NCBI GenBank assembly: GCA_019915015.1 | Contig: JAHBBC010000030.1 | Span: 1 to 64,000 of the forward strand | Reading direction: 5' to 3' | From: Auriscalpium vulgare | Taxonomy: Eukaryota; Basidiomycota; Agaricomycetes; Russulales; Auriscalpiaceae | DNA length: 64,000 bases | In this document: positions 54,227 through 64,000 of the stretch, in pieces | Position numbering within the stretch: position 1 is the stretch's first letter | Layout: each line of letters starts with the position of its first letter | Notes under the pieces: model-generated | What the model saw: only the letters and a program-made list of their open reading frames with translations | What the model was told of the DNA's origin: nothing | Databases searched by the model: none | Program-made: the position numbers and the translations under genes

Positions 54227-57222
54227 CTACATCACACGGTTATCATTCGACAGGGTAGCATGTGTTTCTTCTGAAGAGATGGCCACATTCTCCTCGATGA
54301 AGTCTTGCGCTTCCAATCGAAGGAAACCAACTCGGCTGTCGTTCGATATGAGCACCAGTTTCAGGGAGGGAGTGGTGTAATTCGGGCTCACAACAATGGT
54401 GCCTTGACAGCGACAGCTGGTCTTTTCCGTACAGAGGGAGCCACTCCCGCAGCGGCCTTGCGTGGCGCGTGCGTACCACGAATACATCTCATACAGAGAG
54501 GCTCTATAGCCTCGTCTGTCCTCGGCTGGGGGCCGCCGAGCTGCGTGACTACGCGCAACCATGATGAACCCCACGCCACGCACAGATATTGAGGAGGCCG
54601 ACTCACCCATCCTGAGTTGCGAAGGCTGCACGCCAATCTTCTCCGCGAGCGGACGCGCCCACTTTAAACAGTACATCCACGCGCAGCAGATGGGATTGAG
54701 GTGTATGCAATGCATCGCAGCGCTCTCCTCATATGATATCTTATCAGGTGGATATTGGAGACTTCCCCTAATACACAGAGTGTATGATGAGCGACGAAGG
54801 CTGAGGGTATACGCACTCTTACGTGGCCATCCACGCGTCGGACGCGGGGTGCAGGCTCTCCATCCAACGCCTCTGATGCACGTCCTTTTGGACGATGCGG
54901 ACGGCTGCAGCTGCTGCCGGATCCAACTCAAAGATGTTGCCGGCCTTGCGGAATCCGCCCTTCGTCTTGAAGTTCCCGACGCCGATGTCACCGAGAGCGA
55001 GTCCGTCGAAGGCATATGGATGGGAGTTTGTGTGGTAGTGGTGGACCTGGCGCCCCCGCCGCGCGTAAGCGATCCTGCGCAGCTTCGTGAGCGGCAGGAT
55101 GTCGCCCTGGTCGAGGGCCCGCAAAACCTCGTCGCCGAGCTGGGGCTCGAGCGTGTTAAAGACGACGAGCCCGCACACGAGACTCTTGCTCTCCACAATC
55201 TACGCGGCGATGTAAGCATAGTGTATCAGTTGCGGTCATATGTTGGCTTACCAGTTCACGGACGCGGTGTTTTGTTGCCATTGATGACGACGCTCGTTCC
55301 AGGAACTAGTATGTTGGATGAGTTAGAACAAGTCTGCTCGAGAGGACGACGTCGCTGACCGTCAGATAGCGGTACATTATGGTCCTTCCCGTAGTCGCTT
55401 TGCTGACGACCTGTCTCCAACGCTGAGCCAGGACGCCGTCATCGATATTAACCGGCAGGCCAATGACAAGGCTTTGATTATGGTCAATCGCATAGGTGGA
55501 CGTCTAGGCCCTGTTTTTAGTTAGAGGTGCGTCAGGGTTGGAAGTCAACATACGCGTAAGAATTCCTTCATCTGAGAGTCGTCCAGAGATAGCTGCTGTT
55601 TAACATATAGCATGGCAGCCTATGAAACTATTGAGCTGGGAGTCACATTCGGCACTTAGATACAGAGACTCACAGCGATGTCTCGGTACTGTGATTATGA
55701 GCTTTGATCAGCGGATCACTTCGGTGCAGATACGGCCGGACTGACTGCTCGCAACCACGCCAATACACCGTCTGTCACAGTCATCCGAGGCGTCCATGAC
55801 GCCTGCATATATGACATGACATCTTGCTTTGGAGCTGGTGAATCACTGGCTCTCAGCGACTGCAGCAATGACGCGCATACGGCTTACCGCTGGAAAGAAG
55901 GATGAACGGGGTAGGGGTCTTGCCGTCGGAATAGCCCAATAGCTGGGGAAATCGAGGATGGCTACAAACAACGTCCGAGGTCGACATGGCTCCAAGCAGC
56001 ACGCGGAAGAGACGCACTACATGTTCCGCAAGCGCTTGATGTCTGTGTACCATCGCTAACACCAATTTCTTAGGAACCATGGCGACAAGGGAAGACACAC
56101 AGCGAGACGCACCTTGACTGCTTCGTGCTGCGGACCGACATAGGCTTTCACGACCACCACCGCGTCATTTGAGCGTGCTTCTGACAGATCAGAAAACCAG
56201 CCGATGCGTCGCGCATGGGCCTTCGTTAATAAAACCTCGGTTGCGTGATATCTGCGGAACTGGCGATGGGTCAACAACGGCAGCGCCCGTTCCCGTAGAC
56301 AACTTACTCCAAACTTGTCTACCGGTGCAGAAAGCGTCTCGAGGAAGTCGTCGATCTCTTCAATCCCTGGTTCCGGCAGTGCAACGTCGACGATAACAGA
56401 AGGTACCGTAGACAATACGACACTCCGTTCAGCAGGCAAAGTGCCTTGCTGAGTGCCCACAGCAAATTGGATTTGTATGAGCGAGGAGAGCTTCACACGC
56501 GCGCGGGCCATCAGCTCAAGTGGACAGCACAAAAAACTCAGCCGCACCGCACCTGGAAAGCCTGCAGGGCTTCGTCCAGCCGGGCCTCGCACTGCTGCAT
56601 TGTATCCTCAATTTGCGGCTTGGATAGCAGCCGCCTGCGCCAGCTCGCCCGGGAAAGTCGGCGCATGGACTCGTGTAAGGCACTCAGAGTGCTGTATTCG
56701 CCGCGCAGACGTGCCGCTGAGCATGAATCCAAAATGAGAGGAAAGAGTGGCGGGCACCTCTCGAGCGCGTAGAGATTTTCTAGCAGGCTTCGCGGCGCGC
56801 TGTCCCACCGGCCGTCCATTTGGGTGTCGAGCGCCTCCAAAGCGCGAGCTGCACGCTCGCCAATGCGCATACATCGTTCCTGGTTGATCTTCACCGCCTG
56901 TGCTTGGCATGACAGAGTCAGAACGTGTGCACAAGACGGTTGCACTGCGGATACGCACCGCCATGGCTTTGAGTGTGGCTGCCAAGATGGAGGCGGCCGC
57001 TGCCGCCGGTGTGAACTGGAGCATGTTGGAGACACTGGCTGCGAGTTCTGTGAGCGCGAGCGCGTAGTCAAGCTTAGAACGGGACGCGGGGAGGAGAGGA
57101 TCAGCGGGGTTGTGGGAGCTCTGCTTGACTGCGAGGAGCCTCAGGGAGGAGCGCGGGGGTGCGGGAGGTGGCGGTGGCGATGGCGGGGCGGGACTGCGGG
57201 ATATGCGCTCGAGGAAGGGCAT
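54227..57222 (-). CDS. MLKL-NTD-like helical bundle plus pseudokinase-like protein, paralog 2
   Basis: The start at 57222 gives MPFLERISRSPAPPSP with a Pro-rich patch absent from paralog 1. The helical bundle follows: LDYALALTELAASVSNMLQFTPAAAAAS, VNQERCMRIGERAARALEALDTQM, WDSAPRSLLENLYALE, SRASWRRRLLSKPQIEDTMQQCE. The kinase-like N-lobe has WFSDLSEARSNDAVVVVKAYVG, a HPRFPQLLGYSDG segment and PTPFILLSS. The activation-loop region reads STYAIDHNQSLVIGLP, with GLP where DFG is expected and no HRD. HPYAFDGLALGDIGVGN and WMYCLKWARPLAEKIGVQPSQLRM follow. Beyond this, an extra C-terminal part (YRASLYEMYSWYARATQ, a Cys-rich GRCGSGSLCTEKTSCRC, then beta-like sequence) runs to 54227; paralog 1 seems to lack it. 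The last junction has two possible acceptors, so the tail is provisional. A cell-death or immune role is inferred from architecture alone. Confidence 0.7.
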
Positions 57223-57789
57223 GTTGGTGTGAACGCGAGAGAGGACGGGAGCTGCTGCTGCTGTTTAAGAGCTCGCCGGTCATGACTGGTCTTTAACTGA
57301 GCCAGTGACGAGGCAGACATGCACTGTCAGTGAATTGAAGTCACTGCCTCGGTGCTGGCCAATATGTCGGCTGTGCACCAGAAGTGATGTCGTTGTTACG
57401 AGTAGACATCACGTGGTCGTGGCGAGAGGCCGTGCGCACTGCGCAGGACGGCGACCGCTCAGAGCCCTCGGCGCACGGCAGACTGCATCAAGGGGACTGG
57501 CTGGCCAGCGCAGAGCTCACCGCCTCGTCACCGCCGTCCGGGAGCCAACCGCGTCCACAGCGCAGTACAGTGAGTACACTGTCCAATCACCGACCGCCCC
57601 CAATAAGGAAACGACCCGACGAACAATCCCTGTCGCCCCGCGTCGCTACGGCCTGTCCACGCCCCGCCCCGCCCACACCTTTCCTTTCCACACACTATCC
57701 TTTCTTCCCCGTCGCGCTGGCCGGGCTCCCCTCTGCTTGCTCCATTTTCCCTCTTTTCCTCCCTCTTTTCCTCCCTTAGCGAACCCACC
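57223..57789. other. Divergent promoter region between MLKL-like gene 2 and the KRE6-like gene
   Basis: About 570 bp between divergent starts. A long pyrimidine tract (about 57745-57777, with two CTCTTTTCCTCC units) precedes the KRE6-like ATG, a common feature of fungal promoters. Confidence 0.55.
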
Positions 57790-60405
57790 ATGTCCTACAT
57801 GCAGCGGCCAGAGATCGCCGGCTCCTCAGCCAGCCTCCTCCCCCGAACTCCCCAGCCCAAGCCGCCCGTCCGTGGCTCACAGGTGCCCCGCTAACGTTTC
57901 TCCGCCTTTTTCATGCTAAGGCCATCGCAGATATCACTAGCCTCGTCATTATCCGACAAAGTGCGCTTTCCCTCTCGCGCTCCTTTTCCTTCCCATCATC
58001 TCACACCGTCGTCCCCGCAGTTCTCCCTCACCCCCAATCCCGCCGAATGGGGTGCCGCGCTCACAATGTCGACCCCCGAGCCGGACGACTTTCTGCACAA
58101 CCCCGACCCGAAGCGTGATCTCCGCCACGACGGCGGCGGCCACATCTTCACCTCGCGCGGTGTCACGAACCTCGGGTGTCTCTTTATCCTCGCTGCCGGC
58201 ATCCTCATGCTCTTGTACGCCGCTCCCTCCTCACCACACTGACGCTCTCTCACCCCCGTCCCAGCGCGGGTTACCCTATCTATTCCCACTTCACGCGGCA
58301 CGAGCAGTCGCGTCTCGGCGGGTTTAACCTCGGGGGTATGAACGCAACTGGGCAGGTCGCCGCGTTCCCAAACTGGCCAGGGCTCATCGACATCGCGACA
58401 CCACAAAGCGCGTACACAAAGCCGTCGTACAACGATCCCACTCAGCAGTGGGAGCTCGTCTTTTCAGACGAGTTCGCCGTCGACGGGCGCACCTTCAACC
58501 CCGGCGACGACCCATACTGGGAGGCGGTTGATCTGTATTACTGGCAGACGGTGCGTGCGCTATGGTGCAGGTTTCGAGCAGGCTCAGGCTGATGGCGGAG
58601 GTAGGGCGATTTGGAATGGTACGACCCGAAGCAGGCGACGACCAAGGACGGGTACCTCCGCCTCACCCTGGAAACCGCGGTGCCGGAGAACAATCATAAC
58701 TTGTCGTATGTCTCGGGCATGGTACGTCTGCGTCAGTTTGCGCGTACTGCGCTCTCTGAATATGCTGGTTCTACAGATCCAGTCTTGGTAAGCCGCTCGG
58801 CATGCACATAGAAGGGCAGAAACTTATCCGTCTGCAGGAACAAGTTCTGCTTTACGGGTGGCTTGATCGAAGGTACATAGCTTCTGTATATTGTGTAGGT
58901 CCACTCGTTGACATCCGGCGCAGTCTCTGTGCAGCTCCCCGGCAGCAGCACGAAGGGGTATGTCCTTTTATCACTATAAATTCGGGTTATTAAACACGCT
59001 TCGTTGTACTTAGTGGTCTCTGGCCCGCCGTGTAAGTCTCCTCCGCTCATGAACTCCAAGAAGACTTACCTACACATCCTCACCTTAGTTGGACCATGGG
59101 CAACCTAGGTACCTCACATTCTTGCTCCCCCTTCTAACCTTCAGTGACATACGAATGTTGCGCGCAGGTCGCGCAGGCTATGGTGCATCGCTCGACGGCA
59201 TGGTACGCCTCACGCCCAGTCTCTTTGAGTTGGAGACTGACTGCATGGCGTAGTGGCCGTACTCGTACGATACGTGCGACATAGGGACCCTCGCTAACCA
59301 GACCATGCCCGGCGCGACAGTCCCCGAAGCAGCTTTCACAAACGGAGACCCGGACAATAATGATCAGCTCGTGCGTACCCTGTGTTCATGGTTCATTCTC
59401 CACTAATACCGCGGCAGTCACTCCTCCCCGGCCAACGTCTCTCTGCATGCACTTGCCCCGGCGAGTCGCACCCGGGCCCGGTGCACCATGACGGGTCATT
59501 CGTCGGTCGCTCTGCACCTGAAATCGACCTGTTCGAGGCACTCGTCGGCACGACCGCCGCGGTGTCGCAGAGTGCGCAGTGGGCGCCTTTTAATGTGCGT
59601 GAGCGCAGGTTCAGTTTGTGTTGTACCCGCTGACGCGCGTCCACGGGTGCAGGCGCAGTACGCGTGGGACAACACAACTCAGAACTTGAAGATCGTGAAT
59701 CCCGACGTGACGGTGCTCAATACCTATACCGGCGGTGCGTTGCGGCGTCCCTCTCCTGTTTTGCGGCAAGTGACTTAATGTGCGTGGGCGCGTAGGTGCA
59801 TTCCAGCAGACGACCAGTATGATGTCGAACACCAACACAGACTGCTATGAGCTCGAAGCGGGCTGCTTCAGCATATATGGATACGAGTACCAGCCGAGCA
59901 CCTCGTACGTGTTCCTGTCTTCACCTCGCGCATCCGCTGATGCTGACTTTCGATGTGCGCAGTTCGGACCCGGGTTATATCACCTGGGTCACAAACGGCA
60001 CGAGCGTCGCCACTATTGAAGGCGCGGGCATGGGACCCGACAAGGCCGCCAACATCAGTACGCGCCCCATCACGCTTGAGCCCATGGTGCGTCCCCAGTG
60101 TACTCCCACGTTTCCGTGACCAACGCGCCCCACAGTACATCATCATGAACCTCGGCCTGTCGAACAGCTTCGCGCACGGTGTCGACCTCTCGACGCTGAA
60201 CTACCCGACGACGATGCTGATCGATTACGTGCGCGTTTACCAGCCCAGCGGGTCGAAGAACATTGGGTGCGATACGCCCGAGCGGCCGACCGCGGAGTAC
60301 ATCAACGCGTACCCCGACGCGTACGCGAACGCGAACTTCACACTGTTCGGCACTCCGCAGTACAACCAGTCGATCCCGCGCAACAAGCTCATCGACGCAT
60401 GCTAA
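57790..60405 (+). CDS. KRE6: Kre6/Skn1-type beta-glucan synthesis protein (GH16-like, type II membrane)
   Basis: A dozen or more exons. The cytosolic N-terminus (MSYMQRPEIAGSSASLLPRT, then ISLASSLSDKFSLTPNPAEWG) is followed by one membrane segment NLGCLFILAAGILMLFAGYP. The lumenal GH16-like domain has WELVFSDEFAVDGRTFNPGDDPYW, GYLRLTLET, NKFCFTGGLIE, LWPAVWTMGNLGRAGYGASLDG, YDTCDIGT, and the active-site-like EIDLFEA (E-I-D-x-x-E) near 59520-59540. It ends ..IMNLGLSNSF .. IDYVRVYQ, then GCDTPERPTAEYI and ..IPRNKLIDAC. Kre6/Skn1 proteins of the ER/Golgi are required for beta-1,6-glucan assembly. Many small introns interrupt the domain. The start has a good context (CCACC-ATG). The symbol is a family assignment, not an ortholog proof. 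Confidence 0.88.
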
Positions 60406-61124
60406 CCCCCATGCACCGTGTACTGATTACCGTGTGCTCGCGACACGTCTTATTTACATCACGATCTAGTGCTCACTTGCATCGTCCAGTATCTAGAGCC
60501 ACCCACCCCCACGCCTAATCTGCTTTGCTCCTCTCGCCTCCCTTTCTCCCCGTCGCCGTCTGTCCAATGTGTGTTTGTTGCCTCTTTGATTCGTCGCAAT
60601 TCTACATTGGGGGTGCTTGCTTGCTCACCTGGGTTCGTGTGTACATGATATGATAGATATCCCATGGCGCACGGACACGCCACGCATACCTACGTCTATT
60701 CCCGTCAATTCTCTGGCTATCTGATATCGGCATTTCTTTATTTCTGTTCTCGGGCGCGGCGTGGGTTGTGGGAGGGAGAGTGGGATCTACAAATGAGAGA
60801 CTTGTTGCGAGGTGCAATTGCGGTGGCTGGCGTCCTCGTCGGAGGATATTTGTACACAACGCTCAACCTGGCACCGTCGGGCACCTCAGGAAAGCGGGGG
60901 CTACCCGGCACCGCAACTGCCCAAACGACCCACCGACTCCTTGCTCTCATCCCACGATGTCGCCTACTCTTCTCTTCCCTTCACAGGCAGCCCGCCTCAG
61001 CGCGCTCCCCTGCAGCATTGCGCAGAGCTCGGAACCGAGCAACCCACGCACTACTCGGCTCCTTGACAGCAGGCTCGTTGCGTAACGCAGGCGCCCTCGC
61101 ATCCCAGCATGCTGTCGAGGCGGC
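60406..61124. other. Gap between the KRE6-like and GMC genes
   Basis: About 720 bp with no supported gene. It contains the 3' UTR of the KRE6-like gene and the GMC promoter. Confidence 0.55.
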
Positions 61125-61131
61125 TATATAA
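61125..61131 (+). promoter_or_regulatory. TATA box of the GMC oxidoreductase gene
   Basis: TATATAA about 36-42 nt upstream of the ATG at 61167. Confidence 0.6.
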
Positions 61132-61166
61132 CACCGACCCCCGCGCGCCAGCCCCGGTGTATTGCA

Positions 61167-63847
61167 ATGGTGCTTCCCTCTTGGTTGACATCCCTGCTAG
61201 CCCTCGTCGCGCCCTGCATGGCTGCAAACAAGCTTCCCCGAGGTGCGCACACTCGTCGTACCTGGCATCCCAGGCTGACTTCGCACATCTCAAGCCATCC
61301 TGACCTCGCCGCGCGACTTCGTCGCGCAAGAGTACGACTATGTGATCGTCGGCGGCGGGACCGCGGGCCTCGTCGTTGCCGCGCGGCTGACCGAGGACCC
61401 GCACACACGCGTTGCCGTGCTTGAGGCGGGCGGGTACGTCGCGCCCGGCAGCGAGCCGCGCATCGACTTCATCACGAGCTACGGCATGGTATTCGGCGAC
61501 CCCGCGTTCGATTGGCAGCTCAAGACCGTCCCACAGGAGGGTCTTAGCGGCAGGGTGGTCGACGAGACTGTGTACGTTTCACTCTGCACTTCGGTTCGGC
61601 ACCGGCTGATGGATGTGCTGTTCGGCTCCGTGTGCGCAGGGCGCGGGTGCTTGGTGGGTCGAGCATGATCAGTGATGTGCTTTGGCAGCGCGCGTCGAAG
61701 GAAGAGTACGACGCGTGGGGCACTGTGCTGGGCAACGGGCCGAAGTGGTCATTCGACGCGCTTCAGCCGTATTTCCGGAAGGCGGAGAACTGGACGGACC
61801 CGCCGAGTGTGAATTTGCCTGGGGACGAAGCGGATGATGAGGGCCTGGAGAAGGTCTTCGGAAAGGACGGCCCCGTGCAGGTGAGCATGGCTTACTTAGC
61901 ATATGCAACAAACTATGCTGACTGGTGATCGTGTAGATCAGCTATAATAATTTCTACCCCGGTGTCATTGCTCCAGCCGTCGCGGCTGCCAACGCCCTCG
62001 GCATCAAGTCCAACTCCAACCCAGTAAGCGCCCAACATTGTTACCTGCTCTTTTCAGTGCTAACGACCCGCAGAATACTGGTGACGCGTCTGGCTTCGCC
62101 ACGCCCGCCCGCGCCGTCGACCCCGTCACTGGCCACCGCTCTTCCGCGCTGACCGCGTACTTCGAGCCCATCGCGGACCGGCCGAACCTCGTTGTGCTCA
62201 TCGGTGCACAGGCGACCAAGATCGATTTCGCGAGCAGCAAGAAAGGGAAAGACCACGTCGCCGAGGGCGTCCAGTTTGTGGTGGACGGCAAGGAGTACTC
62301 GGTCAAGGCGAAGAAGGAGGTCATCATCGCCGCTGGTGAGTCACAAAAGTGAGGTTCAGGCGGATAGCTGAAGTAATGATGCAGGCACGTTGAAGACTCC
62401 CCAGCTCCTAGAGCTGTCTGGCGTTGGCGACAGCAAGCTGCTCAAGAAAGTCGGCATTGAGACCGTGATCGACCTGCCTGGTGTTGGCGAGAACTTCCTG
62501 GTACGCACGCTTGCTGAACGGTTTGTGCATTCTGACGTATCCTTGTTCTTGATCTAGGACCAAACCTATACGCTGACAGACTTCGTGGTCAAACCTGGCG
62601 TCGTCTCACTGGGTGCGCACTTTTTTGTCCGAAACACCTACATGCCCCTTAAACGCATTGCGTGCTCGTCAGATCACCTCCGCAACGATCCCTCCTTTAT
62701 GGCGAAGCATCAAGAGGAATTGTACGTCGACCATCCCCATCTCAAGCGCCCCCTGACCGATTGACTACTCCAGCGCGACCTGGCATACGGGCGCGCTGAC
62801 CTACGACACCGCCGCGACCGGCAGCACGTCCCTCCAGTCCTTCCTCACCGCGCAGAACATCTCCTCGCTGGAGGCCCTCATGCCCTCGCCGGATGATGCG
62901 CGGCTGTCTCCGCTACAGAAGGCGCAGTTCAAGTTCCTGCACGACATCTTCCAGGAGGGCAAGATCGGCTGGGCAGAATTCCTCGTACTTGCGAGCGGTG
63001 GGGCTGCGTCCGTGCCCGCACCGGACACGTCGTATGCGACGCCCATCATTTTCCATTTGGTGAGCAAGATCCTGATTCGATTGCGATGTGGATACTGAGG
63101 CTCTCCACAGTACCCCTTCTCGCGTGGCTATGTCGTGAGTTGCTGTCCGATCGCTTTCTGACATGGTCGTTGCTCATTGATCCTCCGCAGCACATCACCA
63201 CCAAAGATCCCCTCGCGCCGCCCGAGATTGACCCGCGATACTTTGCCGAGGAGTTTGGTGAGCACTCTAATCTCACACATGCAATATGACGTGCATCTGA
63301 GAGCGCTGTAGACGTCCAGGTCCACGCCCTTACCACGGCCTGGATGAAGACCTGGATGGAGACCCCGCCCATCGCCGACCTCATCGTAAAACCTAACGCT
63401 CCGAGCCCCGACGACGTCAACACGCTCGAGCAGTGGAAGGCATACTGCCGTGGAAACGCCGTGGTGCGTAGGCTTCCACTTCCTCGTCTCCGAATCGTGA
63501 TTGATAAAAGCTGCGCAGTCGACATTCCACCCGATAGGTACAGAAAGCCGTCATCATGAGACGCTCCAGAACTGACTTCGGCTCCGAACAGGAACCGCCG
63601 CCCTCGCTCCCGAGAGTCTAGGAGGTGCGTACTCGACTCGCCAGCGCAGCCGTGTTTGATGCTGATGCGCCCGAACGTTGCAGGTGTCGTTGCGCCGGAT
63701 TTCAAAGTGCACCACACTGCGAACCTGCGTGTTGTCGACGCGAGCGTCATTCCTCTCACGTTTTCTGTAGCGCCGCTCGCCACCGTGTTCGCCATCGCAG
63801 AAAAGGTGCGCTACCTAATTGATCTTCGGCAATTCCCGGTGAACTGA
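61167..63847 (+). CDS. Secreted GMC oxidoreductase (aryl-alcohol/glucose oxidase type)
   Basis: A dozen or more exons. A signal peptide, [20 protein letters not shown], precedes the FAD Rossmann motif [19 protein letters not shown] and [12 protein letters not shown] signature 1 is [24 protein letters not shown] across an intron. [15 protein letters not shown] and [22 protein letters not shown] (signature 2) follow, then the substrate domain and [18 protein letters not shown], which carries the first catalytic His. The second active-site segment [25 protein letters not shown] has Ala (GCG, 63770-63772) where the family usually has His or Asn. The end is ..LRQFPVN. These flavoenzymes oxidise alcohols or sugars and often supply H2O2 for lignin breakdown. 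Loss of the second residue could lower activity or change the reaction. No frameshift was found in the spliced model. Confidence 0.85.
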
Positions 63848-64000
63848 TGCAGTATGTTCGCTAGGCCGCCGACGAGATCAAAGCAGGCGCAGGGGCCGCG
63901 GCGCCAGCTCACAGACAAGAGCTCTAAGAGGGTGCTAGGATGGATGTTTCTTGAATAGCATTATTGTAGTAGCATTGTCCACGTACACCGTCCTACATCC
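63848..64000. other. 3' flank of the GMC gene to the window end
   Basis: Only untranslated sequence is visible. Confidence 0.6.

Overview
The window is nuclear DNA from a filamentous basidiomycete, most likely an agaricomycete wood-decay fungus (Polyporales-like). This rests on GC-rich coding sequence, many short (about 45-65 nt) GT-AG introns, TATA boxes 35-80 nt upstream of starts, and gene content: Kre6/Skn1-type glucan synthesis protein, GMC oxidoreductase, GH30 endo-beta-1,6-glucanases, cytochrome b5-fused desaturases, earless beta-adaptin, and a Ty1/copia element. The species call is inference; no ribosomal or mitochondrial marker is present.

Layout. 0-2.5 kb: a CsbD-like small protein (+) and a short-chain dehydrogenase (+). 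3-12.7 kb: a tandem array of four cytochrome b5-fused desaturases on the minus strand, the second being a decayed pseudogene. 13.6-28.2 kb: a conserved housekeeping block with a BAG-domain co-chaperone (+), mitochondrial ATP synthase subunit h (+), mitochondrial RNA polymerase (-), mitochondrial ATPase inhibitor IF1 (-), Ubp6/USP14 deubiquitinase (-) and a BAP31-like ER protein (+). 29.4-31.1 kb: two tiny two-exon genes for secreted Gly-Asp-Arg-rich peptides (+). 31.5-39.6 kb: three tandem GH30 glucanases (-). 40.6-43.3 kb: beta-adaptin (-). 44.2-57.2 kb: two paralogous genes (-) that join an MLKL-NTD-like helical bundle to a pseudokinase-like region. They flank a homeodomain-like gene (-) that is split by a complete copia retrotransposon (47585-52498) with identical 204-bp LTRs and a GGGAT target-site duplication. 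57.8-63.8 kb: a Kre6/Skn1-like GH16 membrane protein (+) and a secreted GMC oxidoreductase (+).

Themes. Four local expansions stand out against single-copy core genes: desaturases, GD-rich peptides, GH30 enzymes and MLKL-like proteins. Three nuclear genes for mitochondria sit within 8 kb. Cell-wall beta-1,6-glucan is represented on both sides: GH30 enzymes cleave it and the Kre6-like protein helps make it. The MLKL-like pair is the best candidate for an under-described system, because a helical-bundle plus pseudokinase layout resembles the animal and plant MLKL cell-death executioners. Exon junctions below were read by eye from frame continuity, splice signals and paralog comparison, and need transcript support.
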